DNA of 64,000 nucleotides. Origin: Aureispira sp. CCB-QB1 (GTDB lineage Bacteria; Bacteroidota; Bacteroidia; Chitinophagales; Saprospiraceae). The stretch lies in NCBI RefSeq assembly GCF_000724545.1, contig NZ_JHBV01000014.1, positions 233,561-297,560 of the forward strand, given 5' to 3'. Position numbers and translations under genes: made by a program. A model generated the notes under the pieces. That model did no database searches. It was not told the origin of the DNA and was given only the letters and a program-made list of their open reading frames with translations. Every line of letters starts with the position of its first letter. The first letter of the stretch is position 1. This document shows, one piece after another, positions 8,010 to 17,230 of the stretch.

Positions 8010-8933
8010 ATGAATCATATTATGAACAAAGTCGAGGTAAAAAACCTTCAATACAAGCTTAGAAAGGTGCTTAGAATAAGTTTATCAGTAGATGGGATAT
8101 TAGGCCCGTCTACTGAAGGAGCAATTAGAAAGTTTCAAAGATTAAATAACTTAGTAATAGATGGCATTGCAGGGCATAATACTTTGAAGCGGTTGAGACA
8201 TGTCTACATTGAACTATTTATAGATAATTCAAGTTTACTCCATTTTGGGAAACAAAGATTTGTGGTTTTTGTCGATGCTGGGCATGGTGGAATTGATAAT
8301 AAAGGGAAATATGTTACTCCTGGTAAAAGAGCTTATCATCAAGAAGAAGAAATGCATGAGCGTGGGCATTACTACGAAGGTTTTGAGAATAGGCTAATTA
8401 CTGAAGCTTTTATTGAAGCTTGTACAGATGCAGGGATCATGTGTGTTAGAACCTATCATCCTTACAAAGATACATCCTTATCTGATAGAGCAGAGATTAT
8501 CCGCAGTTGGCTTCGTAGAGGTTATTGTGGCTATCTACATTCCTTCCATTCCAATGCAATCTCAAGTAGCAATTCAGCCGCCAAATTAGATGCTACTCGT
8601 GGCTTCATGGTCTTCAATACACGAGGTGATAACTTTTCAGATCAGATTGCGACAAAACACTTTGAACATGTAAAGCAAACCATTGGAGCAGACAATTGGA
8701 ACTATCGCACCCAGACTAAAGATGGAGATGTGGACTTTGAAGTTAACTTTCAAATTTTACGAGAGACCGACTTACAAGAATTTATGTGGTTTGGAGCTAT
8801 CCTAGAGGAATGGGGCTTTCATACATCAAAGACAGATGCTCAATCTATTATAAATCCTGAGAATAGAAAGAAACGAGTACAGGCTGCTCTTAAAACGGCT
8901 CAATGGGTGAAAGAATCTCTTGAAGCTAAATAA
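8010..8933 (+). CDS. N-acetylmuramoyl-L-alanine amidase endolysin with peptidoglycan-binding domain
   Basis: This enzyme would cut the amide bond between muramic acid and the stem peptide during host lysis. Residues about 10-62 are a peptidoglycan-binding domain (LSVDGILGPSTEGAIRKFQ, then LVIDGIAGHNTLKRL). Residues about 84-305 are an Amidase_3 zinc hydrolase: the zinc ligand motif VDAGHGG (H92), a glutamate in YYEGFENRL (E124 or E126), SFHSNA (H180) and a late glutamate in LRETDLQ (E252). There is no signal peptide, so release would need a holin. An in-frame ATG at 8022 is an alternative start. The gene sits in the forward block far from the morphogenesis genes, next to unknown genes. Confidence 0.88.
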   Translation: MNHIMNKVEVKNLQYKLRKVLRISLSVDGILGPSTEGAIRKFQRLNNLVIDGIAGHNTLKRLRHVYIELFIDNSSLLHFGKQRFVVFVDAGHGGIDNKGKYVTPGKRAYHQEEEMHERGHYYEGFENRLITEAFIEACTDAGIMCVRTYHPYKDTSLSDRAEIIRSWLRRGYCGYLHSFHSNAISSSNSAAKLDATRGFMVFNTRGDNFSDQIATKHFEHVKQTIGADNWNYRTQTKDGDVDFEVNFQILRETDLQEFMWFGAILEEWGFHTSKTDAQSIINPENRKKRVQAALKTAQWVKESLEAK

Positions 8934-8963
8934 CTTAATTTTAACGATTTTAAATAGTAATTT

Positions 8964-9578
8964 ATGGAAACATCATTAAAAAACTTAGATAAATTAGCTA
9001 AGGAAATATTTATAGAAAGATCATTAGAAAGCTTAGATGAGTTAGCTAAGGAAATACACAAAGCTCAACAAGAAGCTGGATGGTACGACAACGAGAGAAG
9101 TGACAATACACTTTTATTGCTAATCAAGTCTGAAATGTTTGAATGTTTTGAGGCTTACCGAAAAAACAAAGGAGTCAATCCATTAAGTCCTGCTGAATTG
9201 GACTATTTACTTAGATTAAGCATAATAGAGGCAGAACAATTTAAGAGCCTTTTTGAGTTAAGAGTAAAGGATGGAATGGCGGATGAATTTGCAGATATGG
9301 TGATTAGGTTGTTGGATTTTGTAGCTTACAAGAAAATTACAATCATACAAATTAAACGCTTAGAAATTAGCTTTTGTCCTGAAAACTATTTCTTACAATT
9401 AGATGAACGCATTACAAGCCTCTACAACAAAGAAGTAAAAGCACTGGATGTAGGGTTTATCTTTGAAACTATTGACCATATTACTGCTTATCATGGCTTT
9501 GACCTACGAAAGCACATTGAATTAAAATTAGCTTACAACAAACTAAGAGGTAAGCGTCATGGCAATAAAAAAATATAA
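8964..9578 (+). CDS. MazG-like nucleotide pyrophosphohydrolase (putative)
   Basis: The 204-residue helical protein has the two metal-binding signatures of all-alpha MazG/dUTPase-like NTP pyrophosphohydrolases: LIKSEMFECFEAYR (E57, E60, E63) and ADEFADMVIRLLDF (E108, D111). Such enzymes hydrolyse NTPs or alarmones; phage versions may keep the host metabolically active or alter nucleotide pools. The N-terminus carries an internal duplication: LKNLDKLAKEI and LESLDELAKEI, also visible in the DNA as two imperfect copies separated by 57 bp. It is the last gene of the forward block and ends 25 bp before the bidirectional terminator. Confidence 0.68.
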   Translation: METSLKNLDKLAKEIFIERSLESLDELAKEIHKAQQEAGWYDNERSDNTLLLLIKSEMFECFEAYRKNKGVNPLSPAELDYLLRLSIIEAEQFKSLFELRVKDGMADEFADMVIRLLDFVAYKKITIIQIKRLEISFCPENYFLQLDERITSLYNKEVKALDVGFIFETIDHITAYHGFDLRKHIELKLAYNKLRGKRHGNKKI

Positions 9579-9603
9579 TTATGTTGGAATTTACATTTAA
9601 TAA

Positions 9604-9634
9604 AAAAAGGTTAAGCATTTTGCTTAACCTTTTT
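9604..9634. terminator. Bidirectional intrinsic terminator between converging phage operons
   Basis: AAAAAGGTTAAGC (9604-9616) pairs perfectly with GCTTAACCTTTTT (9622-9634), giving a 13-bp stem and a 5-nt loop with T-runs on both strands. It separates the forward early/lysis block (ends 9578) from the reverse head-tail block (ends 9639). Confidence 0.9.
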
Positions 9635-9638
9635 CAAT

Positions 9639-10226
9639 TTAAGAAGGTATTTTAAACGTCCCTCCAGTATCAGGCTTTTGGTTGTTGTCAGATAAATCTT
9701 GAATCTGAGTATCATTATTTCTATAAACATTAGAGTTAGCAGTAGTAATCTGCACTTGATCCAAGGCTCTAGCTTCCTCCAAAGAGCAATCAACCACCCT
9801 AGCAACAAAGTCCAAGGTATGATTAATTAAATTAGTCCTAGACGCATCGATCTCTTCTCTTACAAACTCAAAATTATGGGCATAAGTAAGCGTTTTTAAA
9901 TCTAGCACATTAGCCAAAATAGAGACCTTATCCAAATTTGCCAAGGCTTGGCTCTGGGTAGTGCTTCCTGAATGGGTCTTTTGGTAATCGGATAAAACAA
10001 GATGCAAGCGAAAGAAGTATTCTTCCGATATACGGATATTTTGATCGTGCTGCCAGTCGCCTCCAACAAACTCAATTAAGACCAAAGGTTTTGGGAGCGC
10101 AGCTGCATTGTTATCTTCTCCTCGATAGTCGTCCAGTTGATTGTTGAATAAGTCTATTGCTCTGATCTCAGGCATTTGGTCGAGGATTAATTGTTGTATT
10201 TCTTCAAAGGTTGTTTGACGCCACAT
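9639..10226 (-). CDS. gp37-like tail protein (putative tail terminator)
   Basis: The 195-residue protein lies immediately after the gpG-like tail completion gene, where Mu-like phages place gp37-type tail terminator or joining proteins. The N-terminal 130 residues have an alpha/beta pattern (LVLIEFVGGDWQ, YFFRLHLVLSDYQ) consistent with that fold. The C-terminal tail is polar and asparagine-rich. The stop of this gene lies next to the bidirectional terminator. It overlaps the upstream gene by one base (both include position 10226). The assignment is mainly by context and moderate sequence resemblance. Confidence 0.5.
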   Translation of the reverse strand: MWRQTTFEEIQQLILDQMPEIRAIDLFNNQLDDYRGEDNNAAALPKPLVLIEFVGGDWQHDQNIRISEEYFFRLHLVLSDYQKTHSGSTTQSQALANLDKVSILANVLDLKTLTYAHNFEFVREEIDASRTNLINHTLDFVARVVDCSLEEARALDQVQITTANSNVYRNNDTQIQDLSDNNQKPDTGGTFKIPS

Positions 10227-10738
10227 TATTTGAATATTTTTAAGAGTTCTAATTTAATTTTCCTAGCCATTTGTTGCTGCAAATCGGTGCTATTGCCTAT
10301 GAATTTACGCCTAGGAATGCGTATTTCTAATTTGGTGGACATTGCCATTCGTTTGTATAGTTCGTTCCCTGAAGCTTTATATTTCGCCCAAAAGAAGGCT
10401 CGTTGTTTGTTGGTAACTTTTTGATTAATTTGTCCCCCTTCATTGTGGATGCGACCATAAGGAATCCCTTTAGTCCCAATAACTATTTCTGAAGGAGAAG
10501 CACGAATAATAGCAATGGACTTTTTCAGTTTACCACTTTGGGTTAACAAAGCTTTGCCTTCATTGCCACCGCTGAACTTTCGTTTCTTCCATTTGTTGAC
10601 ACGCCCACCATCCAAGAAGCCTTGTCGTCTAAAGTTATCTTTAGAAAAATTGACAGCTACTTGACCAATTGTTCTAGGTAGCCGACGCTTGAGGTGGTTG
10701 TATTTGCGCTGAATTTCCTTTATTTTATTCTTAGCCAT
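10226..10738 (-). CDS. Phage virion morphogenesis protein (gpG / tail completion type)
   Basis: This 170-residue basic protein matches the phage virion morphogenesis family to which Mu gpG and P2 gpS belong; these complete the tail or connect it to the head. Family-like features are a basic helical N-terminus, the W-x-x-R-K segment in GRVNKWKKRKF, ALLTQSGKLKKSI, the conserved IPYGRIHNEGG stretch and a C-terminal IPRRKFIG motif. It overlaps the tape measure gene upstream and the next gene by one base each, so the three are probably cotranslated. Confidence 0.8.
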   Translation of the reverse strand: MAKNKIKEIQRKYNHLKRRLPRTIGQVAVNFSKDNFRRQGFLDGGRVNKWKKRKFSGGNEGKALLTQSGKLKKSIAIIRASPSEIVIGTKGIPYGRIHNEGGQINQKVTNKQRAFFWAKYKASGNELYKRMAMSTKLEIRIPRRKFIGNSTDLQQQMARKIKLELLKIFK

Positions 10739-12648
10739 TACCCTCGATTTAAAGTAGTTTCTCCTCCTTGAAGAACTTTAACAAACATTTCCTTGAGCGT
10801 ATCCTGAATCTCTTCTGAAGCTTCAGCAACAGTTGAATGAATTTCTAGTTTATCAATCATGCTTTGAATATTGACAGACAAATTTCTGACTTGAGAGCCT
10901 CCTGTTGTGATTGAATTAATGCCTGTATTTAATTGCTCTTTTGCATTATTAGATAGTTGAGGTTTGTTCTCTTTTATATTGAAAACATTACTTTCTTTAT
11001 TTAACTTAGTTAATGTTTTCTCTTGAGAGTTGGCAATCTCTTGACCAATCTTTTTACTATTTAAGCCTTCATTCTTTCTTTGCTTATCAGTTGTTCCATT
11101 TAAGCCAGACCGTATATCAGCCAATCCTGCTTTAATCTGAGAAAAGTCAAAGTTTTTAATTCCTTTTAGTGTTTCAACAATACCACCTAAGGCATCTCCT
11201 ATGCGTCGTAAAGGTGTGGTTAAATAATTAAGTACACCACCAACTGCTGTTTTAATTCCATTAAATCCGCTTTTAATCCGCTGAACAAAAGATGATCCCA
11301 TCACTCTATCAAATAAATTATTAATTGCATTTATACCATTAGTAATAAAATCAAATGTTCCTCCAATAGTGAATTTAAGCACTTTCCATGTATTGGATAA
11401 TCCTGTACTTAAGGCATACCATGAAGCTTTTAATGCCACAGATACACCATTAATAGACCACAAGCGGCTTACCAAACCAGTAAAGGCACTCCCCAAAGTC
11501 CAAACTTTAGAAAACACAGAACCTATAAAATTGAGTCCATTAAAAAATGCAATTTTCATTTTGATTCCAAAGATTTTAACTTTATCGCCAACCTTAGCAA
11601 AGGCTTTAGACGATTTTAGCTGTGCCGATGCTAATTGCTTTTCTAATTCTAATTGTTGATTTTTAGACTTATTAAATGAATCGTTCTTGCTTACCAACTT
11701 ATCTAGATTCGTTTCAAATGAAGAGAAATTATTAAGCAGTTCTACAGCGTTTCCTGAATCCTCTCCAAATATTTGAGCTGCTAAACCTTTAGCAGCACCT
11801 TTCCCTAGTTTAATTTGCCCTACAGCAGTACTAATAGCTTTCAAAGCATGAATAGCCGTAGCTTCTCCATTCTTGATATTTTTTTTAAGGCTATTGGCAA
11901 AACCTTCTCCAAAGTTCTGATCCAACAATCGCCCAACATCTCCACCGAGGTTAGGCAAATTTTTATTAAAAGACTCCAGGAGTTTGGGAGCATCTTTAAT
12001 ACCTTTAGAGACACTTTGTTGAAGGATCGCCATTTGTTGGTCAGCTGTAGCTCCAAGACCTTTAAAGGCATCTGCCGAATCTTCTAATGTTTTTAGCATG
12101 TCGCCTCCAATGTTTGCTCCTGAAGCATATCCTTTTTTGAGCAAATCAAAAGCACTGGCATTGTCAATACCAAATTTAGTAGCTAATTTGGATGCTGCTT
12201 GCACGGTGCTTGTATAATCATCTCCATAGACTTTACTCAATGCTGTAGCTTGAGCAGTTAGGTTTTTAGTTTCTTTAGCAGAGCCACCAAGGAGTTGGTT
12301 GGTTATTTGTAGGTTGTTTTGTAATTTTGTGCCACTATCCACCAAAGCAATTCCAAGCTTAACAGCTCCAACTGTAGCCAAACCGATTCCCGCAATAATA
12401 GGATTCAATCCCGCAGCAGCAAACCTAGAGGAAGAGCTGAAGGCAGCCATCCCATTTCTAGCTCCTGCTAGTCTCCCAAGGTTATTTAAGGCAGAGAGCT
12501 TTTTGTTGGTACGTCCTATTCCTTTGTTTGCTTTGCCTTCAAAATCATCAGCCGCTTTAGAAGCTATGCCAAAACGCCTAGAAACTTTATCCAATTGAGA
12601 AGAAACTAGGTCTTTAAGTTTTATTTTAAATGTTGCTAAATCAGTCAT
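10738..12648 (-). CDS. Tail tape measure protein
   Basis: This 636-residue protein sets tail length. The N-terminal part (about residues 1-60) is helical and polar, and glycine- and alanine-rich hydrophobic stretches follow (AGLNPIIAGIGLATVGAVKL, about residues 77-96). The central region (about residues 110-310) resembles the phage tail tape measure minor-tail domain, including ASKLATKFGIDNASAFDLL and GGDMLKTLEDSADAFKGLG. Further hydrophobic helices lie at about 370-490, and the tail end is a coiled coil. At about 0.15 nm per residue (the general rule) the tail would be near 95 nm. Its position is odd: it lies in the reverse block between portal and gpG-type genes, not after the tail tube and chaperones. 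Confidence 0.85.
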   Translation of the reverse strand: MTDLATFKIKLKDLVSSQLDKVSRRFGIASKAADDFEGKANKGIGRTNKKLSALNNLGRLAGARNGMAAFSSSSRFAAAGLNPIIAGIGLATVGAVKLGIALVDSGTKLQNNLQITNQLLGGSAKETKNLTAQATALSKVYGDDYTSTVQAASKLATKFGIDNASAFDLLKKGYASGANIGGDMLKTLEDSADAFKGLGATADQQMAILQQSVSKGIKDAPKLLESFNKNLPNLGGDVGRLLDQNFGEGFANSLKKNIKNGEATAIHALKAISTAVGQIKLGKGAAKGLAAQIFGEDSGNAVELLNNFSSFETNLDKLVSKNDSFNKSKNQQLELEKQLASAQLKSSKAFAKVGDKVKIFGIKMKIAFFNGLNFIGSVFSKVWTLGSAFTGLVSRLWSINGVSVALKASWYALSTGLSNTWKVLKFTIGGTFDFITNGINAINNLFDRVMGSSFVQRIKSGFNGIKTAVGGVLNYLTTPLRRIGDALGGIVETLKGIKNFDFSQIKAGLADIRSGLNGTTDKQRKNEGLNSKKIGQEIANSQEKTLTKLNKESNVFNIKENKPQLSNNAKEQLNTGINSITTGGSQVRNLSVNIQSMIDKLEIHSTVAEASEEIQDTLKEMFVKVLQGGETTLNRG

Positions 12649-12650
12649 GA

Positions 12651-15083
12651 TTATGCTTTTTTAATGAGTAAACCAGTTCGAGCTTTGTTGATATTAGAAG
12701 CGAAGCTCCAGCTTTTTATAGTCGTGTCCTTTTCTGTGATCACAAGCTCAACGACCAAAGGTTTGGGGTTGTAATATTGTAATAAAGTAAGCGTATAGCC
12801 TTTTTTAAGGCGTTTAAAATAGACCTCGTCAGGATTCTCCAGGACTTTTGGGATAAGGTCTAAAATATCCCAAGATTTATTCTCTAGGAGCGTTTTAGCA
12901 TCCAAGTGAGCAGGGCGTTTGTTGTAGTCTAGTAAACGGATTCTATCCTTGCTGTTTAGATCATTTTTATCGGTCTTATCAACAAACCATAAGATTGCTT
13001 GATCTTCGTTACGTTTGACTTTTTGAGCCGTAGCAGCTTTGGTCTTGATTTTACTATAAGCAGCCAAACCAAAGTTTTTAAAGCTCAAGCTTTCTTCGGA
13101 AAAGTTAGGAAGGTACATTTGATCCTCTCCAAAGACAAAACCACTGGCTGCTCTATTAACCGCAAAGCCTGCCTTTTTCATTTGCTCAAATTCATCACCT
13201 AAAAGCTCCTTAGCTTGTTCTTCATCGATTAGCTGCTTACCTGCTTTGGAATCTCTAGGAATTTGCTCACAACGACAACCAAAACCATTAGGAGGCGTAA
13301 AAACACCGCTTTCTCCTGCTTTGAATACCATCCCATCGAGGGCAGCATGAGCAGGGCGTACTCGATCGTCTCCAACGGTCTGATATTCCCAATAAGGGAA
13401 GTCCTCGATCACTTCTAAGTTTCGTAAATAATTAGACGTGTTTTGAGCCGTGGAGTAAGCAAGGTTAAACTCTGTTTTTAAATGATGCTTGTTGTATTGC
13501 TCAAATAAAGGAGCCACTTGCTGCTCAAACTCATTGAAGCTCTTAGCATCAGATAATAGTTTGTTTGCTTGCCTGATTAAATCAATATCTTTTGTAGCAG
13601 AGAATCTGTACAAGTTGAGTTCAAGTAGTGTTTTAGTTAGGTGATCAGGACTATTGTAATCAATGCCTTTGGATTCATTCCAACCACCATTTAACTCCTC
13701 AATTAAGCTAGTGGCTAATAAATTAAAATAGGTTGGGTCAAAGCTTGCTTTTCCTTTGGCTTTATAGATACGCTCTAACAAACTGTTCTCTTCCTTCTTA
13801 GTTAATCGGAAGGTTTCTATTGAAAGCTCGTCCTTCAAAAGGCAACTACAGGCTAGGTTGTACCTACTTTTTTTTTTAGCTCGTTGCTTGGTTTCTTCTT
13901 CCTGCTCCTGGTTATCCTCCTCCTTTTTCTTTTCTTGGATAGATTCCTTTTCTTTGGGCGTTAATTTAACCCCAAAATGTTTCTCCAGGGTTTCCAATGG
14001 GATGTCTCCAAAGTTAGCCAAGCCTTGGAATATTTTAATCAAGTCTAGTTTGGAGATCTTCTCTGTTTTTTCATACTCAAACTCTCCATTGGCTACATCA
14101 AAGCCATGTTTTTCTAAAATTGGTTTGAGTTGAAAGTTTAAGACCATTTCAATAAACAACTTGTATCCTGCGATCAATTCATTCTCGCCTACTTCGTGTA
14201 CTTCAGCTTGAGATCGAGAGGAGCCGTCTTTGGTAGTCATTGTTTGCAATAAGAAAATCAGTAACAATTCCTCGTCATTGGCTGCCTTGTAATCCTTAAA
14301 GACCGTAGAGCCAGCACCATCAGCTCCTTTGTGAATCTTTGTGCTTGTTCCATTGGGCATAATAATCTTAGCTCCTGATCCTCGTTCTTTTGCTTGTCGT
14401 TCAACTTCTTCCTTAGCTCCAGTAACTTGAGGGTCGTATTGATATTCCTCAATAGGTAAACCAAACCGCTCAATAAACTCTCCCCAGCTACTAATCCCAA
14501 ATCTTTTGAAAATAGCATAAGGAGTGGCATTATTCAATAAGCCTAAGTCTTTCTTTTTACCCACACTCAATACATAATTTACATAAGGAGGGTCATTGTA
14601 AGCGAAGCCCTCTTGATCTCCAACTTGTTTGACAACGATCCCTTTCTCTGGGATAACATTTTTTCTAGCAATTAACTCTGCTTTTTTTATTACCCCTTTT
14701 TCAAAGTCTAGCTCAATTAATGAATAACCATACCATTTGGATTCAATGATCCAACGAATGATGTCTAAAAAAACAGGTGTTTTAATTACTTTAGAAATAG
14801 GATGTTCTTTATCTGTTTGACCGCCCACCTTAAAAATAATCTTAGAGTTTGTGCACTTCAGTACGATACGCTCAGTCACAGAAGTAATTAAACCATCTAA
14901 GGTTGTTTCTTCGTAAATATCATAAAGCACACTTCGATCAGGGTTCTCTTCATCCTCTGCATTTCTAAGCGCATATCTCCAGTTCCGAATATCAGGATTA
15001 ATTCGGAGTGTAGGCTCTATAATTATCTGCTCGCTTATTTTGCGGTTATTAGTTAAGTTTAGTTGATAAGGTTTATCTTTCAT
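12651..15083 (-). CDS. Fusion of portal (DUF935/gp29), MuF minor head protein and a C-terminal nuclease-like domain
   Basis: The 810-residue product joins parts that are normally separate genes. Residues 1 to about 370 are a DUF935-type portal (Mu gp29), through which DNA enters the head. A charged linker follows (about 375-405, KEKESIQEKKKEEDNQEQ). Residues about 430-615 are a Mu gpF minor head domain, with YQTVGDDRVRPAHAALDG (567-584) and the cysteine motif PPNGFGCRC (597-605). Residues about 690-810 are an extra domain with IPKVLENPDEVYFKRL and the end SFASNINKARTG. It resembles the phage barnase/EndoU/colicin/RelE-like (PBECR) nuclease domains found at the ends of MuF proteins, which act as injected toxins. 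The portal and MuF calls are strong. The nuclease call is tentative, and no catalytic residues can be named with certainty. Confidence 0.82.
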   Translation of the reverse strand: MKDKPYQLNLTNNRKISEQIIIEPTLRINPDIRNWRYALRNAEDEENPDRSVLYDIYEETTLDGLITSVTERIVLKCTNSKIIFKVGGQTDKEHPISKVIKTPVFLDIIRWIIESKWYGYSLIELDFEKGVIKKAELIARKNVIPEKGIVVKQVGDQEGFAYNDPPYVNYVLSVGKKKDLGLLNNATPYAIFKRFGISSWGEFIERFGLPIEEYQYDPQVTGAKEEVERQAKERGSGAKIIMPNGTSTKIHKGADGAGSTVFKDYKAANDEELLLIFLLQTMTTKDGSSRSQAEVHEVGENELIAGYKLFIEMVLNFQLKPILEKHGFDVANGEFEYEKTEKISKLDLIKIFQGLANFGDIPLETLEKHFGVKLTPKEKESIQEKKKEEDNQEQEEETKQRAKKKSRYNLACSCLLKDELSIETFRLTKKEENSLLERIYKAKGKASFDPTYFNLLATSLIEELNGGWNESKGIDYNSPDHLTKTLLELNLYRFSATKDIDLIRQANKLLSDAKSFNEFEQQVAPLFEQYNKHHLKTEFNLAYSTAQNTSNYLRNLEVIEDFPYWEYQTVGDDRVRPAHAALDGMVFKAGESGVFTPPNGFGCRCEQIPRDSKAGKQLIDEEQAKELLGDEFEQMKKAGFAVNRAASGFVFGEDQMYLPNFSEESLSFKNFGLAAYSKIKTKAATAQKVKRNEDQAILWFVDKTDKNDLNSKDRIRLLDYNKRPAHLDAKTLLENKSWDILDLIPKVLENPDEVYFKRLKKGYTLTLLQYYNPKPLVVELVITEKDTTIKSWSFASNINKARTGLLIKKA

Positions 15084-15162
15084 GCTTATTTTACTTTGAG
15101 TTGCTTAGAATTGAATTTGAACACCATTTGAACAGGGTCTAAGTTTTAAGTTCAGTTGCGAA

Positions 15163-15720
15163 CTAGTAAAAATTAGTTCTTTTGGGGTTAGATAGGATTG
15201 TAATGGTTTGGCTAGGGCTATTGGTATCCTCTGTATTAACTTGCTTTAAAGGAAGCATTGGATTCATTTTTTGAGTGCGAATATCTTTGAGCTTTTTAAT
15301 GGCTTGTTCGTATCGCTCGGTGGTGTGTTTGGGGATCATATTGTCAGCAATTTTGCTAAAAAGATGATACGCCAATAAGTCCACTATAATCATCACGATA
15401 ATAGGATTGCGACCATCTTTTTCTTCAAAGAAGTTCGTGTCGGTTAAAGTTACTGGAGCAACTGCATCCGCAATACAGGTATAAGCAATAGCCTGATCAT
15501 TAACGACAATTTCCCCTTCTTTGAAGTCTTGAGTGTTGTTATAATCAAAAGCTTTGTACCCAAAGATTAAAGGCGTGTCGTATTGAAAATTCAAATAAGA
15601 AGCTGCTTCTTCTATAGCAAAATCCTCTGCTCTTTTTCTACTATATAGTGTGGCATGGATGACTTGCATCATTTGCTGCTCGTCTAGAACAGTTGTTAGG
15701 TCTGAATCGGTTATAAACAT
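15163..15720 (-). CDS. gp36-like head-tail connector (DUF1320 type)
   Basis: This 185-residue protein lies between the terminase and portal genes, where Mu-like phages carry gp36 (DUF1320), a head-tail connector-type protein. The N-terminus (MFITDSDLTTVLDEQQMMQVI) and the helical pair around AEDFAIEEAASYLNFQYD followed by IIVMIIVDLLAYHLFSKI are typical: an early short helix, a membrane-like but buried amphipathic helix and a C-terminal helix with ERYEQAIKKL. An insertion with beta strands (EGEIVVNDQAIAYTCI) sits between. Its start overlaps the terminase stop by one base. Confidence 0.65.
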   Translation of the reverse strand: MFITDSDLTTVLDEQQMMQVIHATLYSRKRAEDFAIEEAASYLNFQYDTPLIFGYKAFDYNNTQDFKEGEIVVNDQAIAYTCIADAVAPVTLTDTNFFEEKDGRNPIIVMIIVDLLAYHLFSKIADNMIPKHTTERYEQAIKKLKDIRTQKMNPMLPLKQVNTEDTNSPSQTITILSNPKRTNFY

Positions 15721-17228
15721 TAGTATCTGTATTTAGAATGTGATTTTTTGTGAGGGATGATTATTGTATTATCTTTTGTCTCCGTTCGTTTATTGAGTAG
15801 GAAGATAGCTCCTTCTACGGCATCAGGGCCATCATCAGCAGTTCTTGTACCTTTTTCCATGTTCGTGAATTGCTCAATCAATGTATCAATATGCTTGTTT
15901 CCTAGTTCTTTCTTGTCTATAAAGAAGTAACCATTTTCAAAATATGGAGAGAGTGCTTCTATACGACCAAATTTCTCAGGCTTCTTTCTTTTGTCAGGTC
16001 TAAGAGGGACTCCTAACTTCCTTTTTTTTGCAGCTTTCTTAAAATTGTCAATTAAAGTTCCTTGCAAGAAATTTGCTTCCATATAGTATAGAACATTGGC
16101 TTGACCATTAACATAAGCCATCATTTGATAATGCCAATCAATCATTGTAGCGATAGATGTTTGCTCGACAAAGGCTTTTAATAAGTGGTATTCCTCTCTT
16201 TTCTTTCCTATTAACACCGTTGCTTTATAATCACCTGTACTGGTAAAGGAAGGATCTGTATAGCAGATAATAGAATCGTAGTTTTTTAGATTTAAGCACT
16301 TTTTGTATTGGAAATATTCTTTTTTAAAGATAGTCCCCTCTTCAATAGGATTATTAAAATATTCAGCTTGAGCAAAACGATAAGTCATTGCATCTATCAT
16401 ATAATCACAGTCCTCCTTGGTATAAATATCCCAAGCAGGATTTCCATTCTCATCTAGCAAATTAATTTGTTCTACTTCAGCAATTTTATTCTCAGAAACC
16501 AGTTTAAGTATAGAGGTTTTTGATATTAGGTTTCCAACGATTACAAACCGCCCTGTACCAATACTGAAAGTACCAAATAAGGCTCTAATCATCCACTCAT
16601 AAGCTTTTTTAACTAGTTTAGGGTTCTTGACTAATTCATCATCGTCCAAATCATCGCAAAGGATAAAATCAGGGCGTTGTCCTTTTACGTTCAGTCCACG
16701 TGGTTTTTCCCTTCGACCAAAACTTTTAAAAATGACGCCCTTTCTAGTCATGAAATCACCAAACTCCCAGTTACCTATCTTTTTGAAAACACCAAAATCA
16801 TGTAATAAGCGAGGGTTTGCCTCTAATTGCGCCTTTATATTATCTAACAAATTTGCAGCCCCTTCTCCATTTGCTGAAGCTAAGACCATAAATTTTAATT
16901 TGCCATTTAACATCAAAAAGATGGGAATGATCATAGCAGCATACGTAGTTTTTGCTAATGCTCTAGACCACATTTTTACTAAGAGGCATCTTTTCCTTGT
17001 TGAAAGCTCATTAGCTAAATTAACATGGAAAGGAGCAGCATCTCCTTTGCATAATTTAGGGAAGTAATACCTTGCAAATTTATTGAGATCACCTAGAAGC
17101 ATCTTTATGCGTTCTTTCTGATCTGATAGACTTTCATTAGGATTAACACTACACTCCTCAGCAGCTGCATCAAGCTTCTCTTGATAGGCTTTTAGTTGAT
17201 CCTCGTATTTTTTTTTGATTTTGACCAT
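15720..17228 (-). CDS. Terminase large subunit (Mu gp28 type)
   Basis: This packaging motor cuts and translocates phage DNA. The ATPase half shows a Walker A-like loop WSRALAKTT (87-95), with arginine and alanine in place of the usual glycines as in many terminases, and Walker B FILCDD (188-193). The nuclease half begins at about residue 318 with CYTDPSFTSTGDYKA and ends with the acidic motif DDGPDAVEGA. Length (502 residues) fits. An N-terminal coiled coil (about 1-25) could bind the small subunit, whose gene ends 2 bp upstream. The gene overlaps the gp36-like gene by one base. Confidence 0.92.
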   Translation of the reverse strand: MVKIKKKYEDQLKAYQEKLDAAAEECSVNPNESLSDQKERIKMLLGDLNKFARYYFPKLCKGDAAPFHVNLANELSTRKRCLLVKMWSRALAKTTYAAMIIPIFLMLNGKLKFMVLASANGEGAANLLDNIKAQLEANPRLLHDFGVFKKIGNWEFGDFMTRKGVIFKSFGRREKPRGLNVKGQRPDFILCDDLDDDELVKNPKLVKKAYEWMIRALFGTFSIGTGRFVIVGNLISKTSILKLVSENKIAEVEQINLLDENGNPAWDIYTKEDCDYMIDAMTYRFAQAEYFNNPIEEGTIFKKEYFQYKKCLNLKNYDSIICYTDPSFTSTGDYKATVLIGKKREEYHLLKAFVEQTSIATMIDWHYQMMAYVNGQANVLYYMEANFLQGTLIDNFKKAAKKRKLGVPLRPDKRKKPEKFGRIEALSPYFENGYFFIDKKELGNKHIDTLIEQFTNMEKGTRTADDGPDAVEGAIFLLNKRTETKDNTIIIPHKKSHSKYRY

Positions 17229-17230
17229 AT

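Noticed and set aside
11369..12598. Forward-strand open frames opposite the tape measure gene
   Set aside because: They have poor coding character and are shadows of the well-supported reverse gene; the same applies to other frames opposite long genes in the host part.
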